Notes: generated from the sequence alone by a model not told the origin. DNA of 64,000 nucleotides from Proteus vulgaris (GCA_901472505.1 LR590468.1:3695501-3759500), one strand, 5' to 3'; positions 25,722 through 37,020 are shown, counted from the first letter of the stretch. Made by a program: numbers and translations.

Positions 25722-26767
25722 TTATAGCGTAATAGTTTGTTTTAAACGATTTGAAATTTCGCCCGCTTCAATTAAACGCATAATAGTTGTTGCTTGTATT
25801 GGCGTAACAGGGTTTTCTTCACCCCAAGGTAATTGCACGATAAACTTGTTGATAATAAGCCGGATAATCACCAGAAAGTGTAGTCAGTGTGGTTGTCTCT
25901 AACTCGCCAGACGCTGACAGTATTGTTAATTCACCATCATGACTGTCCATTCCCCAATTATAAGTTTGATTAGGGAGATAACCGGCTTTTAGGGCGTCTT
26001 CTTGAGTATCTAAACCATATTTAACATAACTTCCTTTTGTTCCATGAATAGCAAAAATAGGTGTTGGAGATGCAACTAGCATAGACGCATGAAGAACAAC
26101 TCTAAGATTGTCATACTCTAATAATGCATGAAAATAATCGGCATTTTTTGCATTAGGACGTAATTGAGCGATATCTGCTGTCATTGCTTTAGGTTCACCA
26201 AAAAGACAAACAGCTTGATCAAGAAGATGAGGCGCTAAATCATACCAAAGCCCGCCACCAATTCCCGCATCTTCTCGCCAACGTTGACGCACGGTTGGAC
26301 GAAAACGATCAAAATGCGCTTCATAGGCACTAATCTCACCGAGTGTTTTATCCGCTAACAGTTTTTTAACTGTTAAAAAACCAGAATCCCAACGACGGTT
26401 ATGAAAAAACAGAAAGTAGCTTGCCTGCATCTGTTGCTTGTTGAAGTCAACTTTTCAGCTTCTTCCAGTGTTAGTGTAAACGGTTTATCAACAACAACAT
26501 GTTTACCTTCAGCCAGAGCCTGTGAAGCTAACGAATAGTGAGTATTATTCGGCGTTGAATAATAATTAAGTCTATTGAGGGATCATTAATAAGTGCTTGA
26601 GGGTCTGCATAAACCGTGATGTGAGGAAAATCTTGTTTGATTTTATTTTCATCAGAACTTGAAATTGCACTGAGATTTAAGCCTTCGGTTGTTGTAATTA
26701 AGGGAGCATGAAAGGTTTTACTTGCATAACCATACCCGATAATCCCAACATTGAGTTTATTTGCCAT
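25722..26767 (-). CDS. ydgJ: Gfo/Idh/MocA-family oxidoreductase YdgJ (frameshifts in this sequence)
   Basis: An NAD(P)-dependent oxidoreductase of about 348 residues when corrected (E. coli 346). N-terminal Rossmann motif '[20 protein letters not shown]', then [20 protein letters not shown] and VVVDKPFTL with the catalytic Lys, '[17 protein letters not shown]' and [13 protein letters not shown]. Four one-base indels break it, at about 26558 (missing T), 26444, 26406 and 25829 (extra bases). The C-terminal '[20 protein letters not shown]' continues in another frame to TAA at 25722. Substrate unknown. Neighbours match E. coli (add, ydgJ, ydgK, rsx). Confidence 0.85.
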
Positions 26768-26898
26768 AACCCTATCCTATTTTTATCTGCTTTTTTATTA
26801 ACAAAAATCACTTTCACTTTTGTAGCTAAATAAATAATAACAAAGTTTGTGATAATATCCTGTTTAGTTCTATACACATGAGTAGGAATAATTTATTA

Positions 26899-27365
26899 AT
26901 GAAATTTGATCTCAAAGCAACGCGCAAAATAATCCCTCAGGAAAAGCGCCTATTACAGGGTGGCTACTCGCGCCATTGGCTTATATGATCTTATCAATTG
27001 TTGGCTCAGGCTTGATGTCAGTTCTCTACGTTCTTAAATATTTTGCGGATTTTTCGATCCTCCACCAGCTTCCTTTCCATTTAATATCAAGTTGGTATCT
27101 TTCTGCGCTCACCACTTGGGTGATGTTCGGTTTTACAGTATATCTACTACGTCAATTCTTTTATCGCGCGAAAAATTTTCCACGTCTATTTATTTTATGG
27201 TTACTTATCAACTTACTATTAGCGATAAAAAGCTTCGGCTTTGCGCCTGTAGATGATCAAACAGCGTTAAAATCGCTTCTATGGTCTGTTTTCTCGACGG
27301 TCTGTTTTGTGCCTTATATCAAGTATGCAAAGCGTGTTCGTGAAACTTTCACACAAGTTCGATAA
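26899..27365 (+). CDS. ydgK: DUF2569 membrane protein (YdgK-like), frameshift near the start
   Basis: The clear frame runs from a segment reading 'NNPSGKAPITGWLLAPLAYM' to TAA 27365 with four hydrophobic helices, e.g. LLINLLLAIKSFGFAP, the DUF2569 pattern. It has no start codon in that frame, because TGA lies at about 26907. ATG 26899 with AGGA at 26884-26887 fits if one base is missing around 26905-26912, giving about 155 residues. It stands where ydgK does in E. coli, just before rsxA. The blr and cnu genes that E. coli has between ydgJ and ydgK were not found. Confidence 0.72.
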
Positions 27366-27459
27366 CTTCGCACCTTTACCCTTGATATTATATACGCTTG
27401 TTTAGCCTCTTTATTTCAGGAGGCTTTTTGTTTCTCTGTTTAACAATTTTGGCATAACA

Positions 27460-28042
27460 ATGACTGATTACTTGCTTCTATTCGTCGGCACCGTATTGGT
27501 GAATAACTTTGTACTCGTCAAATTCCTGGGTTTATGCCCTTTTATGGGTGTATCAAAAAAATTAGAAACCGCAATCGGTATGGGATTTGCGACAACCTTT
27601 GTTATGACTCTTGCCTCGATTAGTTCGTGGTTGATGGATAATTTTATTTTAGTTCCTTTGGACTTACTTTATTTACGCACACTAAGCTTTATTTTAGTTA
27701 TTGCAGTCGTTGTACAATTCACTGAAATGGTCGTAAGAAAAACAAGCCCAACACTCTATCGTTTATTAGGGATCTTCTTACCTTTAATTACCACGAACTG
27801 TGCTGTATTAGGTGTGGCATTATTAAATATCAATCAATCACACACGTTTATGCAATCTGCTGTTTATGGTTTTGGTGCTGCCGTCGGCTTCTCTCTTGTA
27901 ATGGTATTATTTGCCGCCATTAGAGAAAGATTAGCAGTGGCCAATGTCCCTGCGCCATTTAAAGGTGCATCAATTGGTTTAATTACCGCAGGTTTAATGT
28001 CTCTCGCCTTTATGGGTTTTTAGTGGTTTGGTGAAACTGTAA
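27460..28042 (+). CDS. rsxA: RsxA (RnfA), integral subunit of the Rsx electron-transport complex
   Basis: A six-helix inner-membrane subunit of the Rsx/Rnf complex, which in E. coli keeps SoxR reduced. [20 protein letters not shown] and '[15 protein letters not shown]' are family signatures. The frame as written stops at 28023 after 'LMSLAFMGF', six residues short of E. coli. A run of five T (28017-28021) read as four gives FSGLVKL and a TAA at 28040-28042 that overlaps the rsxB ATG as TAATG. I therefore extend the gene to 28042. First gene of rsxABCDGE-nth. Confidence 0.93.
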
Positions 28043-28668
28043 TGAATTCTTTATGGATAGCAATTGGCGTGCTAGGTGCGCTAGGTCTTATCTTTGGGCT
28101 AATTTTGGGCTATTCTGCACGCCGTTTTAAAGTGGAAGAAGATCCTATTGTTGAAAAAATAGATGCTATTTTGCCACAGAGTCAATGTGGGCAATGTGGC
28201 CATCCTGGTTGTCGCCCTTATGCCGACGCGGTTGCAAACAATGGTGAAATGATTAACCGTTGTGCGCCGGGTGGCGAACAAGTAATGTTAAAAATCGCAG
28301 AATTAATGGGGGTTGAACCTCAGCCACTTGATGGTGACGAAGAAGCATTAAATCCCGTTAGAAAAGTCGCTTTAATTGATGAAGATAACTGCATTGGATG
28401 TACTAAGTGTATTCAAGCCTGTCCTGTTGATGCCATTGTTGGTGCAACACGCGCAATGCATACGGTGATTGAAGACTTATGTACAGGGTGTGATTTATGT
28501 GTCCCACCTTGCCCAACAGATTGTATTACCTTAGTACCCGTCAAAGTGACAACCTCAAATTGGAAATGGGATTTAAATACTATCCCTGTTAAGAACATTC
28601 CAGCAGAGCCTGAAGAAACACCTGAAGATGAACCGTCATTAAAGACGGAGGATAACGCTCATGTTTAA
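28042..28668 (+). CDS. rsxB: RsxB (RnfB), iron-sulfur subunit
   Basis: A 208-residue electron-transfer subunit anchored by an N-terminal helix ([20 protein letters not shown]). It carries the RnfB 4Fe-4S cluster region [17 protein letters not shown] and two ferredoxin clusters, [12 protein letters not shown] and [15 protein letters not shown]. The ATG overlaps the corrected rsxA stop, and its end overlaps the rsxC start by 8 bases, showing translational coupling through the operon. Intact. Confidence 0.96.
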   Translation: MNSLWIAIGVLGALGLIFGLILGYSARRFKVEEDPIVEKIDAILPQSQCGQCGHPGCRPYADAVANNGEMINRCAPGGEQVMLKIAELMGVEPQPLDGDEEALNPVRKVALIDEDNCIGCTKCIQACPVDAIVGATRAMHTVIEDLCTGCDLCVPPCPTDCITLVPVKVTTSNWKWDLNTIPVKNIPAEPEETPEDEPSLKTEDNAHV

Positions 28669-31069
28669 TCTCTTTTCGTTATTTAAAAAAGATAAAATCT
28701 GGGATTTTAAAGGCGGTATTCATCCTCCTGAAATGAAATTACAGTCAAGTCGTACACCAATGCGTATAGCACAATTGCCTGATGAAGTGATTATTCCTAT
28801 TCATCAGCACTTAGGTGTACCGGGGCAACTTTGTGTCAGCGTAGGTGAGCATGTTTTAAAAGGACAACCTTTGACCAAAGGTGTTGGCAGAACATTACCT
28901 GTTCATGCATCTATCTCGGGCACTGTCGTTGCTATAGAACCCTTTCCAAGTGCTCACCCATCAGGGTTACCTGAAATAGCCGTAAGAATTCAATCTGATG
29001 GTAAAGATGAATGGCGAGAGAAATCACCTATCATCAATTACCAATTAGAAAATAGAGATACGTTACTTAACCGTATCCATGAAGCAGGTATTGCAGGATT
29101 AGGGGGCGCAGGATTCCCAACTGCATCAAAATTAAAAGGTGGTGGCGACCTCGTTAAAACACTCATCATTAATGCAGCAGAGTGTGAACCTTATATCACA
29201 GCAGACGATCGCTTAATGCAAGAACATGCTGATGAAGTGATTGCTGGATGTCAGGTCTTAATTCACCTACTCTGTCCTGATGAAGTGTTAATTGGTATTG
29301 AAGATAACAAACCTGAAGCTATTGAAGCATTGAAACAGGCATTAAATGCCGTACCTGATGAGAAACGAATTTTTATTCGAGTCATTCCCACAAAATATCC
29401 CTCTGGCGGTGCTAAACAACTGACCAAGATCTTAACGGGTAAAGAAGTACCATCAGGGGGACGTTCATCTGATATTGGTGTATTAATGCAAAACGTAGGT
29501 ACGGTAGTCGCCATCAAACGCGCCATTATTGATGATGAGCCTTTAATTGAACGTGTTGTCACAGTCACGGGTAATGGTGCTAAAACACCGGGTAATTTTT
29601 GGGTACGTTTAGGTACCCCTATTTACTCATTGCTAAAACAAGCCGGTTTTGTTGCAGGCTCTGAGCAAATGGTGATTATGGGGGGGCCTTTGATGGGTTT
29701 TACCTTACCAGACTTAAATGCTCCTGTTGTTAAGATAACCAACTGCCTACTTATCCCTTCAGTTGAAGAGATGGATACAGATAGTCTTGAAGAAGCCTGT
29801 ATCCGTTGTGGTCATTGTGTCGATGCTTGTCCAAGTGGTTTACTGCCTCAACAACTTTACTGGTTTAGTAAAGGTAAAGAGCATGAGAAAGCACAACAAC
29901 ACAATTTATTTGATTGTATTGAATGTGGTGCTTGTGCGTTTGTTTGCCCAAGTAATATCCCGCTGGTTCAATACTATCGTCAAGAAAAAGCTGAAATACG
30001 TGAAATTGATGCGGAAGCCAAACGCGCAGCTGAAGCGAAAGCGCGTTTTGAAGCCAAAAAATTACGTATGGAACGTGAGAAACTTGAGCGTGAAGCAAGA
30101 CATCAACGTGCCGCAGTTAAACTTGATGATAATGAACATAATGAAGTTCAATCTGCGCTCTCTCGTGTAAAAGAAAAACAGAGTATCGGTAAAATTATTT
30201 CTGTGAAAGCAGGTGAAGAGCCAGATAACACAGCTGCTATCGCCGCACGTAGAAAGCGTAAAGAGGAAGTCAGAGCAAAACAAGCAGCCAAATTAGCACA
30301 GCAAAAAGCATTAGAAGCCTCAAATGATAATACAGTAAGTGACAACGAAGATGCTGATCCGCGCAAAGCAGCTGTTGCTGCAGCATTGGCGCGTGTGAAA
30401 GCCAAAAAAGCACAGCAAGCTTCTCAAGCAACGCCAACTGTTGAAGCCCCTGCTGAAAGCGCTGAAACCGAAGAAGTCGATCCGCGCAAAGCGGCTGTTG
30501 CTGCAGCATTGGCGCGTGTGAAAGCCAAAAAAGCACAGCAAGCTTCTCAAGCAACGCCAACTGTTGAAGCCCCTGCTGAAAGCGCTGAAACCGAAGAAGT
30601 CGATCCGCGCAAAGCGGCTGTTGCTGCAGCATTGGCGCGTGTGAAAGCCAAAAAAGCACAGCAAACTTCTCAAGCAACGCCAACTGTTGAAGCCCCTGCT
30701 GAAAGCGCTGAAACCGAAGAAGTCGATCCGCGCAAAGCGGCTGTTGCTGCAGCATTGGCGCGTGTGAAAGCCAAAAAAGCACAGCAAACTTCTCAAGCAA
30801 CGCCAACTGTTGAAGCCCCTGCTGAAAGCGCTGAAACCGAAGAAGTCGATCCGCGCAAAGCGGCTGTTGCTGCAGCATTGGCGCGTGTGAAAGCCAAAAA
30901 AGCACAGCAAGCTTCTCAAGCAACGCCAACTGTTGAAGCCCCTGCTGAAAGCGCTGAAACCGAAGAAGTCGATCCACGCAAAGCGGCTGTTGCTGCAGCC
31001 ATTGCCAGAGTAAAAGCGAAAAAAGAAGCCGAACAGCGTCGTGCTAAAGAAGAAGTTACCTTGGATTAA
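28661..31069 (+). CDS. rsxC: RsxC (RnfC), NADH/ferredoxin-binding subunit with repeat-rich tail
   Basis: 802 residues. The first 450 are the conserved RnfC part: an N-terminal biotinyl-like domain, the FMN/NADH region [13 protein letters not shown] and '[14 protein letters not shown]', and two 4Fe-4S motifs, [14 protein letters not shown] and [13 protein letters not shown]. From about 450 on comes an Ala/Lys/Arg-rich coiled-coil-like region, then five copies of a 41-residue unit ([20 protein letters not shown] followed by [19 protein letters not shown] spacer) and a partial sixth. E. coli RsxC is about 740 residues and also has an Ala/Lys-rich repetitive tail. The tail's role is unknown. Confidence 0.95.
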   Translation: MFNLFSLFKKDKIWDFKGGIHPPEMKLQSSRTPMRIAQLPDEVIIPIHQHLGVPGQLCVSVGEHVLKGQPLTKGVGRTLPVHASISGTVVAIEPFPSAHPSGLPEIAVRIQSDGKDEWREKSPIINYQLENRDTLLNRIHEAGIAGLGGAGFPTASKLKGGGDLVKTLIINAAECEPYITADDRLMQEHADEVIAGCQVLIHLLCPDEVLIGIEDNKPEAIEALKQALNAVPDEKRIFIRVIPTKYPSGGAKQLTKILTGKEVPSGGRSSDIGVLMQNVGTVVAIKRAIIDDEPLIERVVTVTGNGAKTPGNFWVRLGTPIYSLLKQAGFVAGSEQMVIMGGPLMGFTLPDLNAPVVKITNCLLIPSVEEMDTDSLEEACIRCGHCVDACPSGLLPQQLYWFSKGKEHEKAQQHNLFDCIECGACAFVCPSNIPLVQYYRQEKAEIREIDAEAKRAAEAKARFEAKKLRMEREKLEREARHQRAAVKLDDNEHNEVQSALSRVKEKQSIGKIISVKAGEEPDNTAAIAARRKRKEEVRAKQAAKLAQQKALEASNDNTVSDNEDADPRKAAVAAALARVKAKKAQQASQATPTVEAPAESAETEEVDPRKAAVAAALARVKAKKAQQASQATPTVEAPAESAETEEVDPRKAAVAAALARVKAKKAQQTSQATPTVEAPAESAETEEVDPRKAAVAAALARVKAKKAQQTSQATPTVEAPAESAETEEVDPRKAAVAAALARVKAKKAQQASQATPTVEAPAESAETEEVDPRKAAVAAAIARVKAKKEAEQRRAKEEVTLD
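30356..31013 (+). repeat. Tandem 123-bp repeats inside rsxC
   Basis: Five consecutive 123-base units start at 30356, 30479, 30602, 30725 and 30848, with a shorter sixth from 30971. They are nearly identical at DNA level; differences noticed include GCA/GCG in the first unit and GCT/ACT (Ala/Thr) in the third and fourth. 123 is 41 codons, so gain or loss of a unit keeps the frame. The dense identity suggests recent duplication or gene conversion. Confidence 0.95.
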
Positions 31070-31075
31070 TCACAG

Positions 31076-32152
31076 ATGAAATTTAGACCGATACAAAATA
31101 ACAACAGTAAATTAAAAATTGCGAGTTCACCTTTTACGCATAATCAGCAATCCACTAGCCAAGTTATGCTATGGGTTATTTTAGCCACATTGCCGGGGAT
31201 CATCAGTCAGATCTACTTCTTTGGTTTAGGCACTATTTACCAAATTATATTAGCCATAATCGTCGCACTTGTGGCTGAAACTGTCTGCGTAAAACTCAAA
31301 AAAGAAGATCCTTTACGTTACCTCAAAGATAACTCCGCACTGCTTACTGGTGTATTACTCGCCATTAGTATTCCACCTTTAGCACCATGGTGGATAATTG
31401 TCTTAGGCACCTTTATTGCTGTTGTTATCGCAAAACACATTTATGGCGGTTTAGGGCAAAACCCATTTAACCCGGCAATGGTAGGTTATGTGGTCTTATT
31501 GATCTCATTCCCAGTACAGATGACATCGTGGATGCCTCCTGTTGAATTACAAGCTGTCTCTTACAATTTCATGGACAGTTTAAATATCTTCTTTACAGGT
31601 CATACATCATCAGGCTTAACACTTGAAGATTTAAGACGCTCCATTGATGGCATTACGCAAGCTACACCTCTTGATAGCTTTAAAACAGGCTTATTAACCC
31701 ACTCTATTGATGAAGTGTTAGCGACACCTATTTTACAAGGGAAATTTGCCGGCATTGGCTGGCAATGGGTGAATGTCGCTTATTTAATTGGTGGATTAGT
31801 TCTACTTTATAAACGCATTATTAGCTGGCATATCCCTGTTGCAATGATCTCAATGTTAGCCTTATGTTCTGTTATTAGTTGGGGTATCGATCCTACTCGT
31901 TACTCCCAACCTCTATTACAAATTTTCTCAGGTGCAACGATGTTAGGTGCTTTCTTTATTGCGACAGATCCTGTGAGTGCCTCAACAACCCCTAAAGGTC
32001 GTTTAATTTATGCGGGTATGATTGGTTTGTTAGTTTGGATTATACGCGTTTATGGCGGATATCCCGATGCAGTTGCTTTCTCTGTATTACTTGCCAATAT
32101 CGCTGTACCTTTAATTGATAGCTATACACGCCCTCGTGTTTATGGGCATTAA
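31076..32152 (+). CDS. rsxD: RsxD (RnfD), FMN-binding membrane subunit
   Basis: 358 residues (E. coli 352) with about nine helices; the NqrB/RnfD family subunit with covalently bound FMN. Motifs include '[20 protein letters not shown]' near the N-terminus, '[19 protein letters not shown]' and [14 protein letters not shown], the Thr-containing FMN attachment region. It starts six bases after rsxC and ends 15 bases before rsxG. Intact. Confidence 0.95.
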   Translation: MKFRPIQNNNSKLKIASSPFTHNQQSTSQVMLWVILATLPGIISQIYFFGLGTIYQIILAIIVALVAETVCVKLKKEDPLRYLKDNSALLTGVLLAISIPPLAPWWIIVLGTFIAVVIAKHIYGGLGQNPFNPAMVGYVVLLISFPVQMTSWMPPVELQAVSYNFMDSLNIFFTGHTSSGLTLEDLRRSIDGITQATPLDSFKTGLLTHSIDEVLATPILQGKFAGIGWQWVNVAYLIGGLVLLYKRIISWHIPVAMISMLALCSVISWGIDPTRYSQPLLQIFSGATMLGAFFIATDPVSASTTPKGRLIYAGMIGLLVWIIRVYGGYPDAVAFSVLLANIAVPLIDSYTRPRVYGH

Positions 32153-32167
32153 TGTGCCAAGGAGAAA

Positions 32168-32798
32168 ATGATGATCGAGATCTTAAAACGTCATGGGCTA
32201 ACATTAGCTGTCTTTGCGGCTTGTACAACAGGTTTAACCGCGGTGGTATACCACTTAACCGCAGATACCATTGCAGAGCAAGTGGCTATAGAAAAACAAA
32301 AATTATTGGATCAAGTGATCCCTCAAACAATGTATGACAATGAACTTTCTAAAGATTGTTATCTACTTACGGCACCTGAATTGGGAAATTCAACCCCTCA
32401 TAAACTTTATGTAGCGCGTTTAGAAGGAAAACCTGTTGCAGCGGCCTTAGAATCTACCGCGCCAGATGGCTATTCAGGTGCAATCGAACTTCTTGTTGGT
32501 GCTGACTTTAAAGGTAACGTTCTAGGTGTTCGTGTAACCGCACATAACGAAACTCCCGGTCTAGGTGATAAAAATTGAAACACGCATTTCTGATTGGATC
32601 ACAACACTGAGCCATAAATTCATTTCCAGTGAAAACGATCCACATTGGGCAGTAAAAAAAGATGGTGGCGATTTTGATCAATTTACAGGTGCGACGATCA
32701 CCCCCCGCGCTGTTATTAACTCATCAAAACGTACAGCATGGCTAATACAATCATTACCAGAGAAGCTAGAAACACTCTCTGTCTGTGAGGCGAATTAA
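32168..32798 (+). CDS. rsxG: RsxG (RnfG), flavoprotein subunit (one frameshift in this sequence)
   Basis: A periplasmic-facing subunit with one N-terminal anchor and covalent FMN on the Thr of '[11 protein letters not shown]'. The frame breaks at a run of five A (32570-32574) after [10 protein letters not shown]; with four A it continues [16 protein letters not shown] to TAA 32798, about 209 residues as in E. coli. AAGGAGA precedes two consecutive ATGs at 32168 and 32171; either could start. Gene order and length argue for a sequence error. Confidence 0.92.
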
Positions 32799-32799
32799 T

Positions 32800-33503
32800 A
32801 TGAACTCCATTAAAACGCTCTTTGCTCAAGGGTTATGGACAAACAACTCAGCCCTAGTGCAATTACTTGGCTTATGTCCTTTACTCGCCGTTTCTTCAAC
32901 AGCAACTAACGCATTAGGTTTAGGGCTTGCGACAACATTAGTATTATTTTGCACCAATGTGGCAGTTTCAAGTTTACGTCGCTGGTTCCTTCTGAAATTC
33001 GTATCCCAATTTATGTTATGATAATCGCGTCTGTCGTCAGTGCTGTGCAATTACTGATCAACGCATACGCTTATGGTTTATACCAATCGTTGGGGATCTT
33101 TATTCCATTAATAGTCACCAACTGTATTGTTATTGGCCGTGCTGAAGCCTTCGCCGCTAAAAATGAAGTCTTTCCTTCTGCCATTGATGGTTTAGCTATG
33201 GGATTAGGGGCAACAGCCGCACTCTTTGTATTAGGCGCGATCCGTGAAATTTTAGGTAACGGAACATTATTTGACGGTGCAGATTTACTGTTAGGTGAAT
33301 GGGCTCAAGTATTAAGAATCGAAATAGTTCATTTAGATTCACCCTTCTTACTTGCCATTTTACCGCCAGGTGCTTTTATCGGTTTAGGCTTTATGTTAGC
33401 GGGAAAATACCTTATCGATGAAAGACAGAAAAAGCGCAGCGCTTCGACAATGAAAACTTACGAAAAAGAACAAGGCTGTGGTAGTCATATCGTTAAAAAT
33501 TAA
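32800..33503 (+). CDS. rsxE: RsxE (RnfE), integral subunit (one frameshift in this sequence)
   Basis: An integral membrane partner of RsxA, same fold ([20 protein letters not shown]). The reading frame breaks at about 32985 after '[10 protein letters not shown]'; adding one G (GGTT to GGGTT) restores [20 protein letters not shown] and the rest to TAA 33503, about 234 residues (E. coli 231). I start at ATG 32800, two bases after the rsxG stop. Last rsx gene before nth. Confidence 0.92.
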
Positions 33504-33515
33504 TTTGTGAGCATA

Positions 33516-34154
33516 ATGAATCAAGCAAAACGTATTGAAATTCTAACTCGGTTGCGTGATAACAATCCGCAACCTACGACAGAGCTAAAATTTGACTCTC
33601 CGTTTGAACTATTGATCTCCGTGTTACTCTCTGCACAAGCCACCGATGTGAGTGTCAATAAGGCAACCGCTAAGCTTTATCCTGTTGCCAATACACCACA
33701 AGCAATCCTAGATTTAGGGGTGGATGGGCTTAAGAAATACATTAAAACCATTGGCCTATATAATACTAAAGCTGAAAATGTGATTAAGACCTGTCAGATT
33801 TTAGTGGATAAACATCACAGTGAAGTCCCTGAAAACAGAGAAGCCCTTGAAGCTTTACCTGGTGTTGGTCGCAAAACTGCAAATGTTGTTTTAAATACCG
33901 CATTTGGTTGGCCAACTATTGCTGTCGATACACATATCTTTAGAGTGAGTAATCGCACAGGCTTTGCCCCTGGTAAGAATGTCAATGAAGTTGAGCAAAA
34001 ACTCTTAAAGGTTGTTCCGGCAGAATTTAAAGTTGATTGCCATCATTGGCTTATTCTTCATGGCCGTTATACCTGTATTGCACGAAAACCACGGTGTGGC
34101 TCTTGTATTATTGAAGATCTGTGTGAATTTAAAGAAAAAACAGATCCTGAATAA
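33516..34154 (+). CDS. nth: Endonuclease III (Nth)
   Basis: A DNA glycosylase/AP lyase that removes oxidised pyrimidines in base-excision repair. 212 residues from ATG 33516 (aligns with E. coli MNKAKR; a GTG at 33507 is in frame). The helix-hairpin-helix LPGVGRKTANVVLN carries the catalytic Lys, 'AVDTHIFRVSNR' the catalytic Asp, and CIARKPRCGSCIIEDLC the 4Fe-4S cluster. It lies 12 bases after rsxE, probably in the same transcript. Intact. Confidence 0.97.
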   Translation: MNQAKRIEILTRLRDNNPQPTTELKFDSPFELLISVLLSAQATDVSVNKATAKLYPVANTPQAILDLGVDGLKKYIKTIGLYNTKAENVIKTCQILVDKHHSEVPENREALEALPGVGRKTANVVLNTAFGWPTIAVDTHIFRVSNRTGFAPGKNVNEVEQKLLKVVPAEFKVDCHHWLILHGRYTCIARKPRCGSCIIEDLCEFKEKTDPE

Positions 34155-34267
34155 AAATTTGCCGATTTGTCTGTTTTTCTGATGCGATATTACTTGCGTC
34201 GCTACACACAATCGAATAAAACTATTGCCCACTTTTATTATTAAAACTGCCGACTTTCCGGAAAAAT

Positions 34268-36215
34268 ATGTTTCAAGACAATCCGCTGCTTGCACAGCTA
34301 AAACAGCAACTCCATGCCCAAACACCGCGCGTGGAAGGCCTTGTAAAGGGAACAGATAAAGGCTTTGGCTTCCTTGAAGTTGATGGTCAGAAAAGCTATT
34401 TTATTCCCCCTCCGCAAATGAAAAAAGTGATGCACGGTGACCGCGTTATTGCTACCGTTCATACAAACGGCGATAAAGAGTCGGTTGAGCCTGAAGAGTT
34501 AGTAGAACCTTTCTTAACCCGATTTGTCGGCCGTATTCAGAAAAAAGAGGGAGATAACCGTCTGTGGATAATACCAGATCACCCTCTCCTAAAAGACGCA
34601 ATCCCTTGTCGCCCAGCTCAAAACTTAACACATAGTTTTGTCAATCAAGATTGGGCTGTTGCCGTAATGCGTCGTCACCCACTGAATAAAGGTGATAAAG
34701 GCTTTCAAGCCGAAATAACAGACTACATCACAGATAAAGATGATCACTTTGCACCTTGGTGGGTGACTTTAATGCGTCATCAGCTTGAACGTGATGCACC
34801 TGAAATGGGTAATGAAACGCTTACATTACATGATATTTTACCTCGTGAAGATCTGACTTCTCTCTATTTTGTCACTATTGATAGTGCATCAACAGAAGAT
34901 ATGGATGATGCACTCTTTATTCGTAAAGAAGAGAACGGTCAATTAACGCTATTTATTGCCATTGCCGATCCTACGGCTTATATTCTGCCAAATAGTGAAT
35001 TAGATAAAATTGCAGCACAACGTGCACTGACTAACTATCTGCCCGGCTTTAATATCCCAATGTTGCCTCGCGAACTGTCAGATAACATCTGTTCATTACG
35101 TCCTAATGAAAAACGCCCTGCTTTAGTCTGCCAAGTCAGTATCACTGAAGATGGCTCTCTGCTTGAAGATATTCACTTCTATTCTGCGTGGGTAGAATCC
35201 AAAGCTAAACTGGTTTACGACCATATTTCAGATTGGTTAGAAAGCGGTAACAGCGATTGGAAACCTGAAAATGACATCGTACATGAGCAAGTAATGTTAT
35301 TAAAAGAGATGTGTGAAAAACGTCATGAATGGCGCGAAAAACATGCTCTAGTCTTTAAAGAACGTCCTGATTATCGTTTTATTCTTGATGAAGGTGGTAA
35401 TGTTTTAGATATCGTTGCGGAAAAACGCCGTATCGCCAACCGCATTGTTGAAGAAGCGATGATCACGGCCAATATCTGTGCAGCTAAAGTGCTAGCAAAA
35501 AATTTAGGCTTTGGTGTTTATAACGTTCACACTGGTTTTGATCCACTTTATATCGATCAAGTTGTACAAACTCTAAAGGATAATGGTATTGAAACCACTT
35601 CTGAAAGTTTGTTAACCCTTGAAGGTTTCTGCCAATTACGTCGTGAGCTCGATAACCAACCAAATCAATTCCTTGATAGCCGTATTCGTCGTTATCAAAA
35701 ACTTTGCTGAAATCAAATCAGAGCCGGGTCCTCACTTTGGTTTAGGGTTGGAAGCTTACGCAACATGGACTTCACCAATTCGTAAATACAGTGATATTTT
35801 AAATCACCGTTTGCTAAAAGCGATTATCAGCAAAGAACATGCTGAAAAACCACAAGAAGAAGATGGTATTCGTATTGCAGAACGCCGTCGTGCTAATCGT
35901 ATGGCCGAGAGAGATGTGGGAGATTGGTTATATGCCCGTTTCTTAAAACCTTTTGCAGGTACTGAAACGCCATTTAACGCTGAAATTATCGATATTACAC
36001 GTGGTGGTATTCGTGTTCGTTTAGTTGAAAATGGAGCTGTCGCCTTTATTCCTGCGCCATTCTTACATGCTGTACGTGATGAAATTCAATGCAGTCAAGA
36101 AACGGGGACGGTTATTGTAAAAGGCGAAAGCGCTTATAAACTCAATGATATCATTCCCGTTCGTATCGAAGATGTAAAACTAGAAACGCGCAATGTCGTT
36201 GCTCGCCCTATCTAA
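34268..36215 (+). CDS. rnb: Exoribonuclease II (Rnb; one frameshift in this sequence)
   Basis: A processive 3'-5' exoribonuclease that degrades mRNA down to short oligos. [15 protein letters not shown] opens cold-shock domains, the RNB domain has the catalytic block [13 protein letters not shown], and a C-terminal S1 domain includes [21 protein letters not shown] run of five A (35697-35701) stops the frame after 'SRIRRYQ'; with four A it continues [20 protein letters not shown], giving about 648 residues (E. coli 644). In E. coli rnb lies on the other side of dif from nth. Confidence 0.94.
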
Positions 36216-36238
36216 TTAACCTACAATCGGTATACAAT

Positions 36239-36274
36239 AAAACTGATAGTTCATTTTGAGCTATCAGTTTTTTT
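36239..36274 (+). terminator. Terminator of rnb
   Basis: AACTGATAG (36241-36249) pairs with CTATCAGTT (36261-36269), with A-run before and T-run after. Confidence 0.85.
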
Positions 36275-36399
36275 ATGCCTCTTATCTTTGTTAGACATAA
36301 CACTAGAAATTTAAAGAGTATGAAAAGGAGATTTTTTATGGGATTGGGAAAATAACATGCCCGTCTCATAAATTTAATAAATAACAAATGGATTGAATT

Positions 36400-36948
36400 A
36401 TGAAAGATAAAGTGCAAATTAGCCGTTTCTTAAGCTATATATTACGACACGCCCCTGAAAGTATTGGCTTATCACTTGATGCTCAAGGATGGGGTGAAAT
36501 ATCACAATTGATCTTGTTAACGCAGAAGAAAGGCACGCCACTAACCCTTGAACTTATCAACGATGTGGTCAAAACGAATGATAAAAAGCGTTTCGCTATT
36601 TCAGAAGATGGGCTTTTTATTCGTGCCGTTCAAGGACACTCGCTTAAGACTACGGTTGCTTACCAAGCTATTACTCCTCCCAAAATACTTTATCATGGCA
36701 CAGCGACTCGCTTTATCGACAGTATTTTTAATCAAGGTTTAATACCTAACGGTCGCCAATATGTTCATCTATCACAAGATTATAAAACAGCAGTGAATGT
36801 CGGCAATCGTCATGGAAAAGCAGTTGTTTTAATTGTCGATAGTGAAAAAATGTTTAGTGAAGGTTTTGAGTTTTATCAGTCTGATAATGGTGTATGGTTA
36901 ACACTTTTCGTACCGGTGAATTATCTAAAAATCGAAGAGAAAGAATAA
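36400..36948 (+). CDS. kptA: RNA 2'-phosphotransferase (KptA/Tpt1)
   Basis: Transfers a 2'-phosphate from RNA to NAD+, giving ADP-ribose 1'',2''-cyclic phosphate; in bacteria the natural substrate is unclear. 182 residues with the family's catalytic Arg/His set in context: ISRFLSYILRHAPESIGL, 'AISEDGLFIRAVQGHS', LYHGTATRF and 'GRQYVHLSQDYKTA', and 'GKAVVLIVDSEKM'. It lies alone between rnb and the yciH block, with a short palindrome just after its stop (36965-36985). Ribosome site weak. Confidence 0.93.
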   Translation: MKDKVQISRFLSYILRHAPESIGLSLDAQGWGEISQLILLTQKKGTPLTLELINDVVKTNDKKRFAISEDGLFIRAVQGHSLKTTVAYQAITPPKILYHGTATRFIDSIFNQGLIPNGRQYVHLSQDYKTAVNVGNRHGKAVVLIVDSEKMFSEGFEFYQSDNGVWLTLFVPVNYLKIEEKE

Positions 36949-36964
36949 AATGAAATATAAACAA

Positions 36965-36985
36965 GTAGGTGACATTGTCACCTAC
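36965..36985. terminator. Short palindromic hairpin after kptA
   Basis: GTAGGTGAC (36965-36973) and GTCACCTAC (36977-36985) form a 9-bp perfect stem with a three-base loop and no T-run. The inner GTGACATTGTCAC also occurs at 38640-38652, over the lapB stop. Confidence 0.4.
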
Positions 36986-37020
36986 AATCTTACTTACGGA
37001 CTTCACTACTTAGTTAATCC

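Noticed and set aside
30270..30977. Long minus-strand open frame of 235 codons over the rsxC repeats
   Set aside because: It is the mirror of the 123-bp repeats, with repeated Leu/Gln/Phe sequence and no ribosome site; rsxC on the other strand explains it.
30356..31013. Possible CRISPR array
   Set aside because: Regular 123-base units, but they have no unique spacers and encode a continuous protein tail.
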